NCBI GenBank assembly: GCA_003971905.1
Contig: RSEE01000036.1
Coordinates: 248,001 to 312,000, forward strand
Length of the DNA stretch: 64,000 nucleotides
Direction: 5' to 3'
From: Moniliella sp. 'wahieum'
Taxonomy: Eukaryota; Basidiomycota; Moniliellomycetes; Moniliellales; Moniliellaceae
A program made the translations under genes and the position numbers. Positions within the stretch are counted from its first letter, which is position 1. The number at the start of each line of letters is the position of its first letter. Shown here piece after piece: positions 21,919 through 33,402 of the stretch. A model generated the notes under the pieces. That model saw nothing but the letters and a program-made list of their open reading frames with translations, did not search any database and was not told the origin of the DNA.

Positions 21919-23797
21919 GCTAGCTTGATCGAACTTGAAGAGCTTGAAGAGCTTGAAGCCTGACGCGTGCATTTGGTCGATGGTCGGGTGATCGCGGGGA
22001 GAAGCACACAGGGACACAACCTGGCACAAAACGCCCCGCACCTACACACAGACGTACACGTTACACCCTCTCGTACATCGCGACCCTCACCTCAGGGCCT
22101 CAGGCCCCCCCCAGAGGTCCCCAAGGTCCTCAGGACTTCAGATCTAAGCCTCACATCTCAGGCTTATAGCGCTTAGGCCATGGGCCTTAGGAGAGAGCCC
22201 CGCTGTTTCCTCGCCCACAAGGGTGTTTTGTCTTAAGAGGTGTGGACGGACCAGATTGAATATTGACGATCAAAGTCGATTACCGGCACATAAGCGTGGG
22301 CACAGGCTTTGGGCCAGTCTTAAAGCTCAAGGAGCTTTTAAGGAATTTAAGGGGCCTGACCGCCTTCTGGTTAGGCCTTGTTATTATAATAAGACTCGTG
22401 CGGCTCCGGTGTGGCCATCCACTTCGCCGCAGCCGCCGGACCAGATGAAACATTCCCGGTGGCATCCTTCGGAGGCATTTTGTTAGGAAACTCGCCCTGC
22501 GGTAGCCATCCTTTGTGTTTTCAACCAAGGATCAAGACCGGGTGACAAAAAGAAACGCTGATGAGGTCGATGAGGCATATATACTTCAAGATTTTTGTCT
22601 TTCACAGCTTTGGTATCCCCCCCTCACCAGTCAGCATATATTACTAGAAAGGTGTCATCATGTATACCAACAAAACGAGACCGGAAGATACCGTTATAGG
22701 GCAGGAACTGCTCAAAAAATTCGACGATTCGACGGTCGCAATGTGGCCGAGTACAGGAATCCACTCAACTACATACGGCTCTCCCCAATCCCATCAGCCC
22801 TGTGCCTCCGGATCACCGACGAGCAGGTTCAGGCTGTACACCCGCACCCAACAGTCCATTATTGCGTGAGGCGATGCGAGAAGCCATTCTCCAGCTCGTG
22901 CGCTCCATCCCCGACACCTACATCCACAATGAGCCGACTATGGAGGAGGAGGATGGGACGAGGCGTGGGATAAAGGCAAAAGCCGTATACTGACTACCAA
23001 GGGCTGGGACCTAGCTCATTCGGAAGTGCAGGAATGGAGGAAGACCATACGCGTTGCGGGACTCGGGAACGCGGCCAAATCGATGTCTTCATACCGACGG
23101 AGGATGCTACGCGAGAGCACCGCAACAAAAACGCCTTTGGAACCTCGGGAGAATAAATGATCTGCTTGCTTGGCTGTTGGAACAGTAGGCAGAATGCGAC
23201 AAGAAGGCCGAGTACCACAGGGTCGCGCTCAAGAACCCTTCCTCCTGTTGTGGTTATGACGACGCGAGGATACTACGGCACCAAGACGGCGGGCAAGATG
23301 TTTGCGCATTGGAAGGATTTGGCTACTAAGTCTCAGTGGAAATGGTTCCTCGCTCGGATGTCAATCACGTTCATACGTGTCCACACGCGCTTCCTAGGGT
23401 ACGGGACCGGATGGCGAGAACCGGAGGGTCCTGATATCCTGGCGATCCCCTTGGTTCCTTAACCTGGGTGGTGCTTCCAGGTAACCCCCGCAAGATGAAC
23501 GGTTCGGTTTAGACGTATAGCGTTCCCCCTGTCCCTCCAGCCTTAAGCTCTCTGTCAATGATATGAACCCATCAGCCCCGTTTGCTGAAGTGATATCATG
23601 GATCGAGTGCGTTCGGTGCCATTTATGACACTTTCCCTTGTGGTGTATATGGAGTGTGCGCTCTTATCAGAAACTTGGGAGAGGGAAGCACGCAGGGGGT
23701 ATTGTAATACGAGAGGATACACCTCTCTTTCTTTCCTTTTTGTGGAGGAAACGCACTACATGTCTTTGCCATATGTGCATCACATCTCTCTCGCATC

Positions 23798-23816
23798 TCA
23801 GATCTCAGATCTCAGA
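23798..23816. repeat. Heptamer array TCAGATC x2.7
   Basis: TCAGATC repeated 2.7 times (reverse complement TGA-GATC), the GATC member of the heptamer family. Confidence 0.85.
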
Positions 23817-25043
23817 GAGCAAGCCTGTGTGTTCCACATCAAGCAGATATCCACTGGAAAGCCACATATACTTGTGTGGCTTGTGAGGTATTTGGTGCTC
23901 TCTGTGCCCATATACAAGAACTTATCGACGTCATCATCAGTCTCTCGTCATGATATTTGGATACGAGTATGATGTGTGTGTGATTCTATAGCCTGCGTCT
24001 CTCAAACGCTTCGCATATGACTATGTGTCACATCTGTGTTGCTACTATTCTGTCAAATAGAAGTACCATCTCTCTGCTACCTTCATAATTTGCCAATATT
24101 ATGCACCATGTGCATATGGCTCGCCGGAAAGGGTCATGACGGTACTGGAGTGCAAGGCAACCTTGCGATATGGTTTGTGTGGGGTCAAAATTGAGAGCGG
24201 GGTATAGAGGTAAGTATAATGATGTCAACCTAATGATGTTGACGTTCTCGCGCCCTCACACTGACTATAATCGGGTACCATAGTATAACGCGTGACGCAG
24301 TGTACTAAGGCTCATATATCCAACGAAGAGGCATCTCTCCACTATACATCGGGTGCATCAGGGGGGGTTAGGGACTGTTCTAAATGTTGGGCCAATCCAC
24401 ACAGGAGGATTAGCGCGAAAGGATTACCGCATGTTGTGTAGAGGACACAGGCATGCACATGCATCACACACGTTGCGGCCCAAGCACAGACGCACCTGTT
24501 GGCACACTAGCTACATGCAGAATGAGATGCGTTCATCGAGTTCACCAATTATAATCATCGATCGTCGACCATTGAACATTGACCCTCGCCTGCCGCCGTC
24601 AACGCGTCAATCATCGGGGCGTCGAAGGGAAACCCACGTTGGCTTGGCTTGACTAGTGAGTAACTAGTAACTGGTGGCTAGGTGATTTGGCTTGCGCCTG
24701 TACTGGAAAGGAGCAGCACACTATAGTTGTGTGGGCTGGCGCAGGCATTGAATATTGATGTCTTCTCAAGCTTCCGTTGAATGTTGAACATGGAATCGAG
24801 TATTCAATTCTCAGCACTGTCTCATCTACACCGCCCCAATCTCTGGTGGCTTATTTTGCGACGTTCAATATTTGGCGAGAGCTGATAGCCTGCAAGTACC
24901 GACCACCATCTCCCTGCTGCTGTGGGCTCCATGCTGTGCGCTGGCCGCCTGCCTCAGTGAAGTGCCAAACGCAGCTTGCCTGTGCTTCTAGGATCCCTGC
25001 CTGCATGCCCCCTCCGCCGCCGCCCCGGCCGGGACGGTCGCAC

Positions 25044-26871
25044 ATGTCGACGCCAAGCATCTTCCGCCCCCTTTTCCGGCCCGTTCTCATCCTGGCCGCA
25101 CACTTCTTTTTCTTTTTCTCGCTGCCCACATTGTACTGGCGCTGGGGACTCTCGTTCTTCGCGTCGCCATTCTTGCTATGTCCCATCTGTTGGCCGTTCT
25201 CCAACGCACCTTCGCACGCCTTGAATACGGCAGCAATGTTCGCCTCTATCCCAGCGACGTGGATAGCTACGCCAGCGCTGATGAGGAGGTCACTCCCCAC
25301 AGCCGCAACCAACGGTATCATGTGGCGAGCGCATTGGACCGGGATGCAAGCCTGCATCGCTTCCTCCTGGGCCGCCCTAATCAGCCAATTCATGTCCACC
25401 ACCATCATATCCACCATGACGCCGGGCAACATCCCTGGAACCCCACCCCTTTGGCAACGGCGAGGAAAGCAATACAGGTCAACATGGATTTGATTCCGAA
25501 TCCGAGGAAGGTTCGCTCTCTGGGTCAGGTGTCACTGAGCGCGTTCCTTCCCCCTCGATGGAGGATGTTTGTCCAGGAGGAGGCACCTCCAGCAATCTAG
25601 CGCTCGAGCTGCATCAGATGGCCATGCGTGCACAAGCCGAGTTGGACGCCCGCTTAGCGTCTGGCCGGGTCCGGATCGGCACATCCATGGACGATGCTAT
25701 TGCCGAAATGGACGAGCCTGGTGATGCCTCTCCCGACTCCCCAGGGGACGATACATCGTCTAGTGGCCCTTGTGTGGTGGCCATCACTTCATCCGATTCC
25801 ACTACACCCCTTGCTTCTCATCCTATCACTGTTCCCCTCCACCCATATAAGGAGGGCAGCAATCTTTCTCGGTTGCTCCAAGCCCATGATTTGCACAGTA
25901 CTCCTCCGAGCGCTTTCCCTAGCCCCTTCTCCCCCTCGACCATGTCCAAGCGCCGTGCCTCGGCCCCCCCAATTCTCATTTCCTCTGCGATCTCGGATAG
26001 CAAGGCGCGCGCCCCTTCGGAGCCCGACGCAATGAGCCGAAGGGAGTCGTATTCCTCCTCTCAGGGATCCAGTGCGGGCCGGCGCATTCGGCTGAAAGAG
26101 CCGGACTGGCAACCGTTTGTCGAGTCCCATGCACGCGCCGGACGCGCGTCCAACTCAATGCGCTCCTCACCAGTACCCGCGAATTGCAATCGCCCCGCCT
26201 CAAGGCAAGGGGCGGACGGCCAGCGCCCTCCCTTCGTGCTTCGCTGGCGGATTCGCTGGGCACAACAGGGTTGCCTTCCCATGCGCGTTCGGACATGCGT
26301 CTGCATGCACTTTCGGCCCATGCGCTGCACGCTGGCGCTCATGCACAGATCCATGCTCGGGCTCACGCGCGTGCGCACTCCAGTGCGATGGACGAGGAAT
26401 CGAAATCCCTTTCCTTTGTTGGGATCCGGAGGGAACAGTCTCGCGCTTCGACAACCTCAAGCACAGACGACATGTGTTTCAGCCCGACCGATTCGGTACT
26501 GTCATCGTCCTCGGTGGTAGACGAACCAGACTATTGGTTTGAACGTTTTTTCCCCGGACGAGCTGCGGCAGGGTCAGAATGGGACTGGCGCCGTCCTACC
26601 CCACACAGTGGCGACGCCGAGAACGACGTGCGGCCCATGAAGCCGCGCGGCGCGCAGGACTCGCCTGCCGGAGCCCCGGCTCCCCCTCACCTCGACGCCA
26701 GACGAGAGCAGTACATTCCTGGACCAGGATGATACTCCGGTATTGGATCAGGTGGCACAGCTACTCCTCGAGTCGTCAGAGGAGGATCCCCTTCCGGCTC
26801 GCCGGTCGGTGTCGCGAATTGTGTCACAAGCTAAAGCAGCGGAGGCGTGGTGGCATCGACGGCCCAAGTGA
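25044..26871 (+). CDS. Unassigned Ser-rich protein with N-terminal membrane anchor
   Basis: No family recognised. The start at 25044 gives MSTPSIFRPLFRPVLILAAH, followed by FFFFFSLPTLYWRW, a hydrophobic segment that could be a signal anchor. After a frame change near 25180 comes LLAVLQRTFARLEYGSNVRL, a His-rich stretch (HVHHHHIHHD) and LSAFLPPRWRMFVQEEAP. A second frame carries a long Ser/Pro/Asp-rich low-complexity region (LALELHQMAMRAQAELDARL, SMDDAIAEMDEPGDASPDSP). It also has RRIRLKEPDWQPFVESHARA, which looks structured. The likely end is QLLLESSEEDPLPARRSVSR through AEAWWHRRPK at 26871, though the frame could be spliced further. Long coherent low-complexity coding favours a real gene. 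Confidence 0.5.
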
Positions 26872-27741
26872 CGGCTGCTCGAAGCCTGTCGTTGGAGGGC
26901 AAGACGAACAGCCGAGTTCATCCGTCCCCGCGGCCTGTGCACCGATACACTGGTGCCCGTCACGCTCGCGTCCTGCCCAATTCTCGACGTCCCGTCTCTC
27001 ATTCTGACGGTCCTTCCCCGACACGTCGCGTTCAGCCTCCTTTTCCCGGATCAAGTCTCAGGATGCTTGGCCGACGATTCATACTTAGTACCTTTGCTCC
27101 CTTGCATCGTTCCCACCGCCTTGGCCGTGACAAAACGTATATTTATCTATACCTCAAGCTCTCTGGTCTTGGGGTTACTGATCGCCTAGTTCCCCCTTGT
27201 TTTTTGCACGTCAATTGTTCTTGTTTAAGATTGTCAACATTCATGTTCCTGGCCTGTGCCGGATCTCATCGCTATACATCTACATCTTTTTCTTCTTACG
27301 GTTAGCTCTGGTGAGTAGTCTGAAAGATGTGAACGAAGAAGGTTGAGCGTGGGCTGTAGAACGCAGAGGGAGCGGTCGTTACTGACAGAATCAAGAAGAA
27401 AGGCACCAAGGCGACGGATCGCAAACCGCCGGGAATGAGGCTCTGGCGCTGCCGCAAGTCTCTCGGCGCCATATTAAAGTGGCAGGGGACGTGTGGTAAT
27501 TAAAGGGGAAAGGGCGTCTCTGCTGAGTGGCCATGGGGCGTCTGAGATGCAGGAAACCCTCTCGAACCGAATCTACGCCTCTCTGTTAGTTTCTATATAA
27601 GCCCAATCCTTGAGCTGCTCTGGTCAACAGAACGATGCATGTACGAAAAGATGGCGGCACGTAAACATCGTAGCCACACGAACGAAGACAAGTGGTACAA
27701 AATCGTGAGAGCAAGGTGCACATGTAGGCCAGGTAGCTTAC
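26872..27741. other. Convergent intergenic region before CK2 beta
   Basis: 3' flanks of the unassigned plus-strand gene and of the CK2 beta gene. An open frame to 27189 ends in a hydrophobic stretch, but I see no support for it. No repeats of note. Confidence 0.35.
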
Positions 27742-29090
27742 CTACGCATTCTGTGAGGCAGCCGGCTCTGGCGCCAGTGGAGCTCGAGCCGCCGCATCTG
27801 TACCGCTCGTCTTGCTCGGGGAAGCAGAGACATCGTTCCTCGTGTTCTCCACAGAACTAGGGGAGGGCGCAGGCTGAAGAGTGGACTTGCGGAGGGTCTC
27901 ACGCCCCATGACTGAGCATACGTGGAGGGCCGTGCACGCATCCAGCGCATCCGTGGCCCTGACCGTGCCAACTCAGAGACGCGGAAGCCATAGATCCGCG
28001 GCTGATACACCCGCCACGTGGGCACACCCGTCGACAAGAGACTAGGTGGCAAATCTAGATCCTCATAACGCCCATCGGGGAATCCCCCGAGCTCCCCCAA
28101 GGCCGACTCGTCCACCCCGGCTTCCTCCTCCGCGTCGCTTCCCCCGGGAGCGGATCAGGGTCTGAGTCGGATGGAACGCCCTCGTTCCCAAATTCATCCT
28201 CCTCCGAGCTTCGCCTCCTTCGCCGCCCCCGCAGACTGAGAGAGGCGATGGGACTGGAAGCGAGGTCCTTGCAGGCTTGTAGGATCAAGTGGGGAAAAGT
28301 GGTGCCAAAGTAAAATCCTGTATCCAGGGGCTGAGTTAGATTACTCCCACCAAGAAAGAGGGAGGATAGCGTACCATCAATCCCATGGAAACGAGACGAA
28401 GAGGGGTATAGAGGTCCATGCAGTTGGGGCAGAAGAGTTTAACAGTGTCGATTCCTGGGGTGTCGGACCGGCCCCGACGGGAGAATAGGTTGGTCATCGC
28501 AGTAGACGCGTGGGCAGCAGCCAAATACACCGTCTTCCAACTTGGTCACCATTTGCTGCATTCCTGGCGCAGTCAAGATATATCTCTGATGGATCATGCC
28601 GTACAGCAACTCGGCCGATGACTCAACAATGGAAATGTCGGGGATTTGAGGAGAATCTTCTTCTGCAGGACGATGGGTTAGTACTAGTGCGTGCTGCAAA
28701 ATCCCAGGCGAAATGAGGCACGGACCTGGCTCAATGTCGAGAATCATCTCCATCGCCTCGCGGTAGTAGGGCACAACAGCGTTGAGCCCAGTCATGTTGA
28801 AGTCATCCTCGATAAACTCCTCTGCGACCTCGGCGAGAAACTCGTGACCAGCCAGGGAGCAGAACCATGAGATCCAGGTGAGAGACTCGGTGCCCGACTC
28901 GGTAAGGGAGTACTCGTCTGCGGGCACGCAAGTTACAACGTTAGTTTCCTGTGAATTCAAGGAAGAGACACATACCTTCCAGCTCCTCCTCTTCGAGCCC
29001 TTGGCTGTCCGAGTCGTGCGACGTGCTCTCGGGGAGCATCGCTGGGCTTGGAAGGGCAGCAGCAGATTCAGTCGGGGGGTGGGGGGGCAT
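27742..29090 (-). CDS. CKB1: Casein kinase II regulatory (beta) subunit
   Basis: Regulatory subunit of the CK2 holoenzyme. Exon 1 (28976-29090) starts MPPHPPTESAAALPSP and ends in an acidic patch. Intron 1 is 28918-28975. Exon 2 carries WISWFCSLAGHEFLAEVAEE, FIEDDFNMTGL and VPYYREAMEMILDIE. A second, in-frame intron of about 63 bp follows (GTCCGT...CTAACC...CCTGCAG). Then come ELLYGMIHQRYILT and the zinc ribbon FGCCPRVYCDDQPILPSG / KLFCPNCMDLYTP, with all four Cys present. A third intron (donor GTACGC, acceptor ATACAG) joins SSRFHGIDG to FYFGTTFPHL. The tail holds acidic and RRRR stretches, then PRIYGFRVSELARSGPRMRW, ending SQNA at 27742. Three one-base slips sit in G or C runs. CKB1 versus CKB2 cannot be settled. 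Confidence 0.9.
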
Positions 29091-29877
29091 GGTGCGCAGG
29101 CCGGTGTGGGTGCGGGGTGGGTGGACAGCAAGGCACACGCGGACGCTGGGGGTGGTGGAGAGCAACGCCAAGGCGACTGGCTCGTCGCCACTCGGCGCCG
29201 CTCTGCACAGCGCCAGTGTTCCGCCCTGTCTCTTTTGCGCCCTGCTATTCCGCCCGCGCCGAGCACGTGCACTTGACGAAGCAAGGCACGGGAGGTGCGT
29301 CCACCAGCAAGCCTGCCGCCAGGCGAGCCCACTCCGCCTGCAGGTGGCGATGCCCGCGTGCCGTCCCCTCCAGGCGAAGGGAAGGCGAGCTCGCGGCTGC
29401 CACCCCCCACCGGTTTGCTTTACTGCCGCCGCCAAGCGGCTCGGCCGTCGCGAAAGAGTCAGCGTGCCGCGCCCCGCGGTTTGGGGGTCCCGTAGAAGTC
29501 ATTCATTGATGCTGCGATCTCGGGGTCACCGGCTCACACTCACGCGCTCACGCCTCACGCCTCACGACGATCGAATTGCATCTTTCGCCAAAGGGCGTCT
29601 TGGGCGATCACGGACACGCCCCATGTGGCCGCGTTGCTCGTTATGTAAGACTTGCGCTCCACTGGGAGGCATGTTCATACGTTCATAGCTCGCTGCTCGC
29701 TCGCCACCATTGCTCCGCCGCTTTCCCTCAGGCCTCAGGAAAGCCTCAGCAGCAGCCGCTCACCCTCCTCAGCCATCGCCAATCCGTTGTCATCCTCCCC
29801 AGAAGCCAACCGCCTCCGCCTCATCTCGCTTGCCTGTCTCCGTACGCCGACGGGCCTCCGCCGACCACCGTTCCGCT
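29091..29877. promoter_or_regulatory. Divergent promoter CKB1 / LEM3
   Basis: 787-bp spacer between two divergent genes. It contains a run of TCACGC words at about 29535-29570 and pyrimidine-rich sequence before the LEM3 start. No TATA box stands out. Confidence 0.4.
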
Positions 29878-31205
29878 ATGGGTCTCTTTAAGCGCAAGTC
29901 CGTGGACGATGCTCAATCCCAGGCCGAGGAGCCGCAGCAGAAGAAGAGCTTCCTCGATAAGCCACCACTGGGTGTGTATCCGCCCCTTCCCACTTCCCCT
30001 CCCCCCTCGCAAGTTCTTCCGCTCACTATGCTCCAGACTCGCCCCTCCGCCAGCAACGCCTGCCCGGATGGAACCCCATCTTTACCCGCAAGCTCGCAAT
30101 CTGCATCTTCTTTTTGGTGGCTGTCTTTTTTGCGCCAATTGGAGCCGTGCTCTACGTCGACAGCCAGACGGTGAACGAGTTGACTTTTGACTATACCACA
30201 TGTTTCCAGCAGGGCTCTACGCCATCACCCATGCCGAAATACGAGTATCAGATTGATGCACGTAAGGCACCCAACACGTCCGAGGCCTGGCCGAAGCCTC
30301 AATGGTCGTGGATCGACAGCAACACAGCCCCCAACGGCAAGGTGTGCCAGGTTGACTTTTATGTCCCTATGGATCTGAAGAAGTCGGTTTTTGTACTACA
30401 AGTTGACGAATTACTACCAAGCTCACCGTCGCTACTCCGTTCCTTCGACTACGAACAGCTTCTGGGTCACCGCCGCCCTCCATGACCTAAGCGACAGACA
30501 TGCAAGCCGGTGCATAACTTCTATCGCACCTACCCCAACGGAAGCACGATCCAAGTTCCCATTTACCCGTGCGGGTTGATCCCAAACAGTGTCTTCAATG
30601 GTATGCTATTTCCACGCACGAGGCACTAGCTAACGCTCAACAGACACATTTTACCAGATCCAGCGTACTCAGGAGACGGGAGTAATGGGTGTCACGCCCT
30701 ACCCAATGCAGGAAAAGGGGTTGGTTTGGCAGGGGAGATGAAAAAGTACATTCGGTCAAAGTACAATTTAACGACGTCGTCCCTCCCCCAATTGGCAGAA
30801 CGCGACGGGGAGGTTCGGGATTCCTACTGGCTTTTATACCGCCGACAACTTCTTCAACCCCGAGGGAAACGAACACTTTGCCGTTTGGATGCGAACCGCA
30901 GGTTTGCCTGTGATCCGCAAATTGTATATGCGCAATGACGATACTGATCTGGTTGCGGGACACTACAGCATCCAGATTGAGGACAACTACCCCGTTGCTC
31001 GTTTCAAGGGGACCAAGAGCTTTGTCATCTCTACCGCCAATTGGACAGGTGGACGGAACCCTTTCCTTGGGATCACCATGTTTCCGTCGATGCCTTCTGT
31101 TTCGGCATTGGTATTCTCATCTCCGTCCTCCAGCTTGTCCGACCGAGACGTCTGGGAGACACAAAGCACTTGTCTTGGAACAAGCCACAAGCTTTTCAGC
31201 AATAA
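29878..31205 (+). CDS. LEM3/CDC50-family P4-ATPase (flippase) beta subunit
   Basis: Chaperone subunit required for export and activity of P4-ATPase phospholipid flippases. The start MGLFKRKSVDDAQSQAEEPQ at 29878 is followed by an intron at 29972-30036. Exon 2 reads SPLRQQRLPGWNPIFTRK and a first TM helix LAICIFFLVAVFFAPIGAVL. The ectodomain has VNELTFDYTTCFQQGS, QVDFYVPMDLKKSVFVYYKL, NYYQAHRRYS, YPNGSTIQVPIYPCGLIPNS and NPEGNEHFAVWMRTAGLP, all family hallmarks. Near the end are GHYSIQIEDNYPVARFKGTK, FVISTANWTGGRNPFLG and a second TM (FCFGIGILISVLQLVRPRRL), finishing KPQAFQQ at 31205. Four or five frame changes lie in the ectodomain. Which paralogue (Cdc50, Lem3 or Crf1) is not decidable. Confidence 0.9.
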
Positions 31206-31494
31206 TTAATCGCACAGCTCCACTTCTTTCACCGATTCCCGCGAGGCGTTTGCCTCTTCTCCTCTTTTTTCGAAGGGGCCCACTGTACCGCCCACGTATC
31301 CCCCGCAGTTGCACATGTTTTCGCCGAATAATGGTTTATGTTCTATACCAATACTTGTGCAAGTATGCATCGATCAACCGTACTAACACTGAAACCATGT
31401 ATCCAGTAGAGTCATACGGCGAAGAGTTGAAAATGGTAGAGCAGAAGTCGAAAGGGAGTCCATCAGAAACATGAGACAATCAGAGGTCATAGTC

Positions 31495-33296
31495 TCAAGG
31501 TAACTTGAAGAGCTCGGTCAGGTTGGGTAGACCCAATCCCGAAGCCACATCCCAGCCCTTGGTGGCAGGGAGGTAGTACTTGGGGTTATCGTCGCATCCA
31601 CCCCCCAACCCGAAGTGACGTCCCGTCCAGGCCCACGAGTTTTCGTAGAATGTCGGGTTGGCAAAGCCGAGTTGTCTTTGGCCCAAGGAAGCACGGTAAT
31701 TGTTCACCAGAGCCAGAATCGCGCGCCGACAATCGGAGCTGACGCGCAAAGGATAGTACCACCTGCTGGAGTCTGTGTTCCGTAATGATCGTGACAAATT
31801 TCCATCCATGGGACCAAAGGGCGGGGCAAAGTCAGCATAAGTATTATAAGGGTCTACTGGGGTGGTAAAACACGTACTTGGCGCTGACGTCGGGGAAGGA
31901 ACGACTTTGGGTTAAACAAGCCATAATTTGGAAAGGGAATGCTCGAATTGTACGAAACGCACAGCGCTGCCTGGTATTGGGGAACGTCAAGAATTTACTA
32001 TACCACTGGAGCTGAAGAAGCGAGAAGAGCCGTCGGGGTTGCTGGCCACCTTTGGGGGATTGAATCCAACCGTGGCACCGACGGAAAGAACATATGGGCA
32101 ACCACTGGGTAAGAGACCCCGAATCCATCGGAATGGCAGGATTGACCTTCATCGTGACCGCCTTCTAGACCACCGTCACCGGAGGCAAATACAAGCGTCA
32201 CACCTTGTGCTGTGAGCTTTTGGCAGCAGTGCAGAAGGCCTGGGCATCTCCCGGGAGACATCGTCCTCCGACACACCGTAGCTGACAGAGATCACGCCGG
32301 GGAGAGGGGAGTAACTATCGCCGATGGTGTTCAGACTTTGTCATGTCGGTAGAGAAGTCCTGGTTGTCACTATTGGCACGATAATAACCGATCTGAGCGG
32401 GGCGCCAGCACAGCCGATTGCACATCCAGGTTGCTTTCCTGGTCTGGGTTCGACGGATTGTTGCTCCCGTCACCAGGTCCCGTCTTGATGGTTAAAGTCT
32501 CCCCTTCCATAGATGGACGGAACTCGGAAATGAACTTGTGAAAGTCCGATGGGCTCACACTTGCGTACGTAGAATAGGCCATCAGTACAATGTTCTCCCC
32601 TCCCCAGGAGCTGTTGGCAGGAATGTATGAATCGGCTCCATATTGTTGCATCAGACATTTTAGCGTCACGTATTGGCTATCGCACCTTGCCCGCTCCGCC
32701 AACGCAGGGGTACCGCCGCGTACCAGCATGTTATCCTTCTTAGCTGATAAAGTGCGGAGTGTGGGAAGGCGTGGAAGGTCAAACGAAGTAAAGGGATGGA
32801 CGGCTACCACAAAGTCCTCAAGGTCTTCCGGAAGGGTGTACGAGGTCGTACGCAGAGCAACCCCCTGGTTGTACATCACATAGTGCTTGAGCGTTGTTCC
32901 CCAAGCCTTGTTGGCCTGAGCAACGGTGCTGCGAACCTCAATCCGGTCGCCGAACTTGCTGGAGGTGATTCCGTCCTCCGGCACACCAACTGAGGCAAGA
33001 TGGGCTTTGATGGCGGCAATATGCTGCGGCTTAGGGGAAATGTAGGCACCCAGCTCTTCCTCCGACAACCACTTACCACCAGTGACGGAGATGGCGTGCA
33101 ATCTGGCGTCAAGCTCATGCTCACGCTCGCCCTTGACAGTGATGGTGTAAAAGATAGGCTTGGTGCCAGGAGCATCGGCCAACTCCCTGTACGATTTGGG
33201 CACACGTTCGATGGAGTGGGTGGTGGCGGCGCTGGCAAAGCCAGTGAAGGCTAGTGCGGCGTACACGAAGTTGGCTAATAAGGACTTAGAGAGCAT
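31495..33296 (-). CDS. Secreted sedolisin-family (S53) tripeptidyl-peptidase-like protease
   Basis: Acid serine-carboxyl protease of family S53. The start at 33296 gives a signal peptide, MLSKSLLANFVYAALAFTGF. A pro-kumamolisin activation domain follows (HELDARLHAISVTGGKWLSE, EELGAYISPKPQHIAAIKAH, KFGDRIEVRSTVAQANKAWG). The first 290 residues are in one frame. The catalytic domain includes NPDQESNLDVQ, with the Glu and Asp of the catalytic triad four residues apart, then SVSYGVSEDD and GVTLVFASGDGG (oxyanion-hole Asp). Next are FPDVSAK and, spread over frames near 31730-31790, a GTS-like serine segment followed by ILALVNNYRASLGQRQLGF. It ends NLTELFKLP at 31495, convergent with LEM3. The frame slips lie in the C-terminal half. 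Role is probably extracellular protein digestion. Confidence 0.85.
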
Positions 33297-33392
33297 AGTG
33301 CTGGAGGTGGCGGTGGCGCGATAGCAAGGGGTGTAGGATTCTGAAGAAAGAAGAGAGAGAGATGATCGATGATGGCCGACTTTGGCAACTAC

Positions 33393-33402
33393 ATATATAT
33401 AA
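33393..33402 (-). promoter_or_regulatory. TATA box of the sedolisin gene
   Basis: A TTATATATAT stretch on the minus strand lies about 98 bp before the start codon at 33296, a usual distance. A heptamer pair TGA-TCGA-TGA sits just downstream of it at 33363-33372. Confidence 0.55.

Larger units (their letters stand above)
20984..25043. other. Long gene-poor region with heptamer arrays and coding-like fragments
   Basis: Four kilobases with no gene I can name. From about 22515 to 23460, overlapping plus-strand frames give coherent-looking pieces such as QELLKKFD, REAMREAILQLVRSIPDTYI and AHSEVQEWRKTIRV, interrupted several times. These may be a decayed or badly sequenced gene, and I could not match them to a family. 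The rest holds heptamer arrays (21853-21918, 23798-23816), GGTCACTGGTCA-type words near 21736-21775, and TTGAAC/TTGAAT words near 24560-24800. Confidence 0.35.

Noticed and set aside
22515-23460. Retroelement fossil in the gene-poor zone
   Set aside because: No terminal repeats, reverse transcriptase or integrase signature could be seen, so I leave it unassigned.
24353-24660. GGGGGGTTAGGG word as a telomere relic
   Set aside because: A single TTAGGG-like word without tandem copies is not evidence of a telomere.
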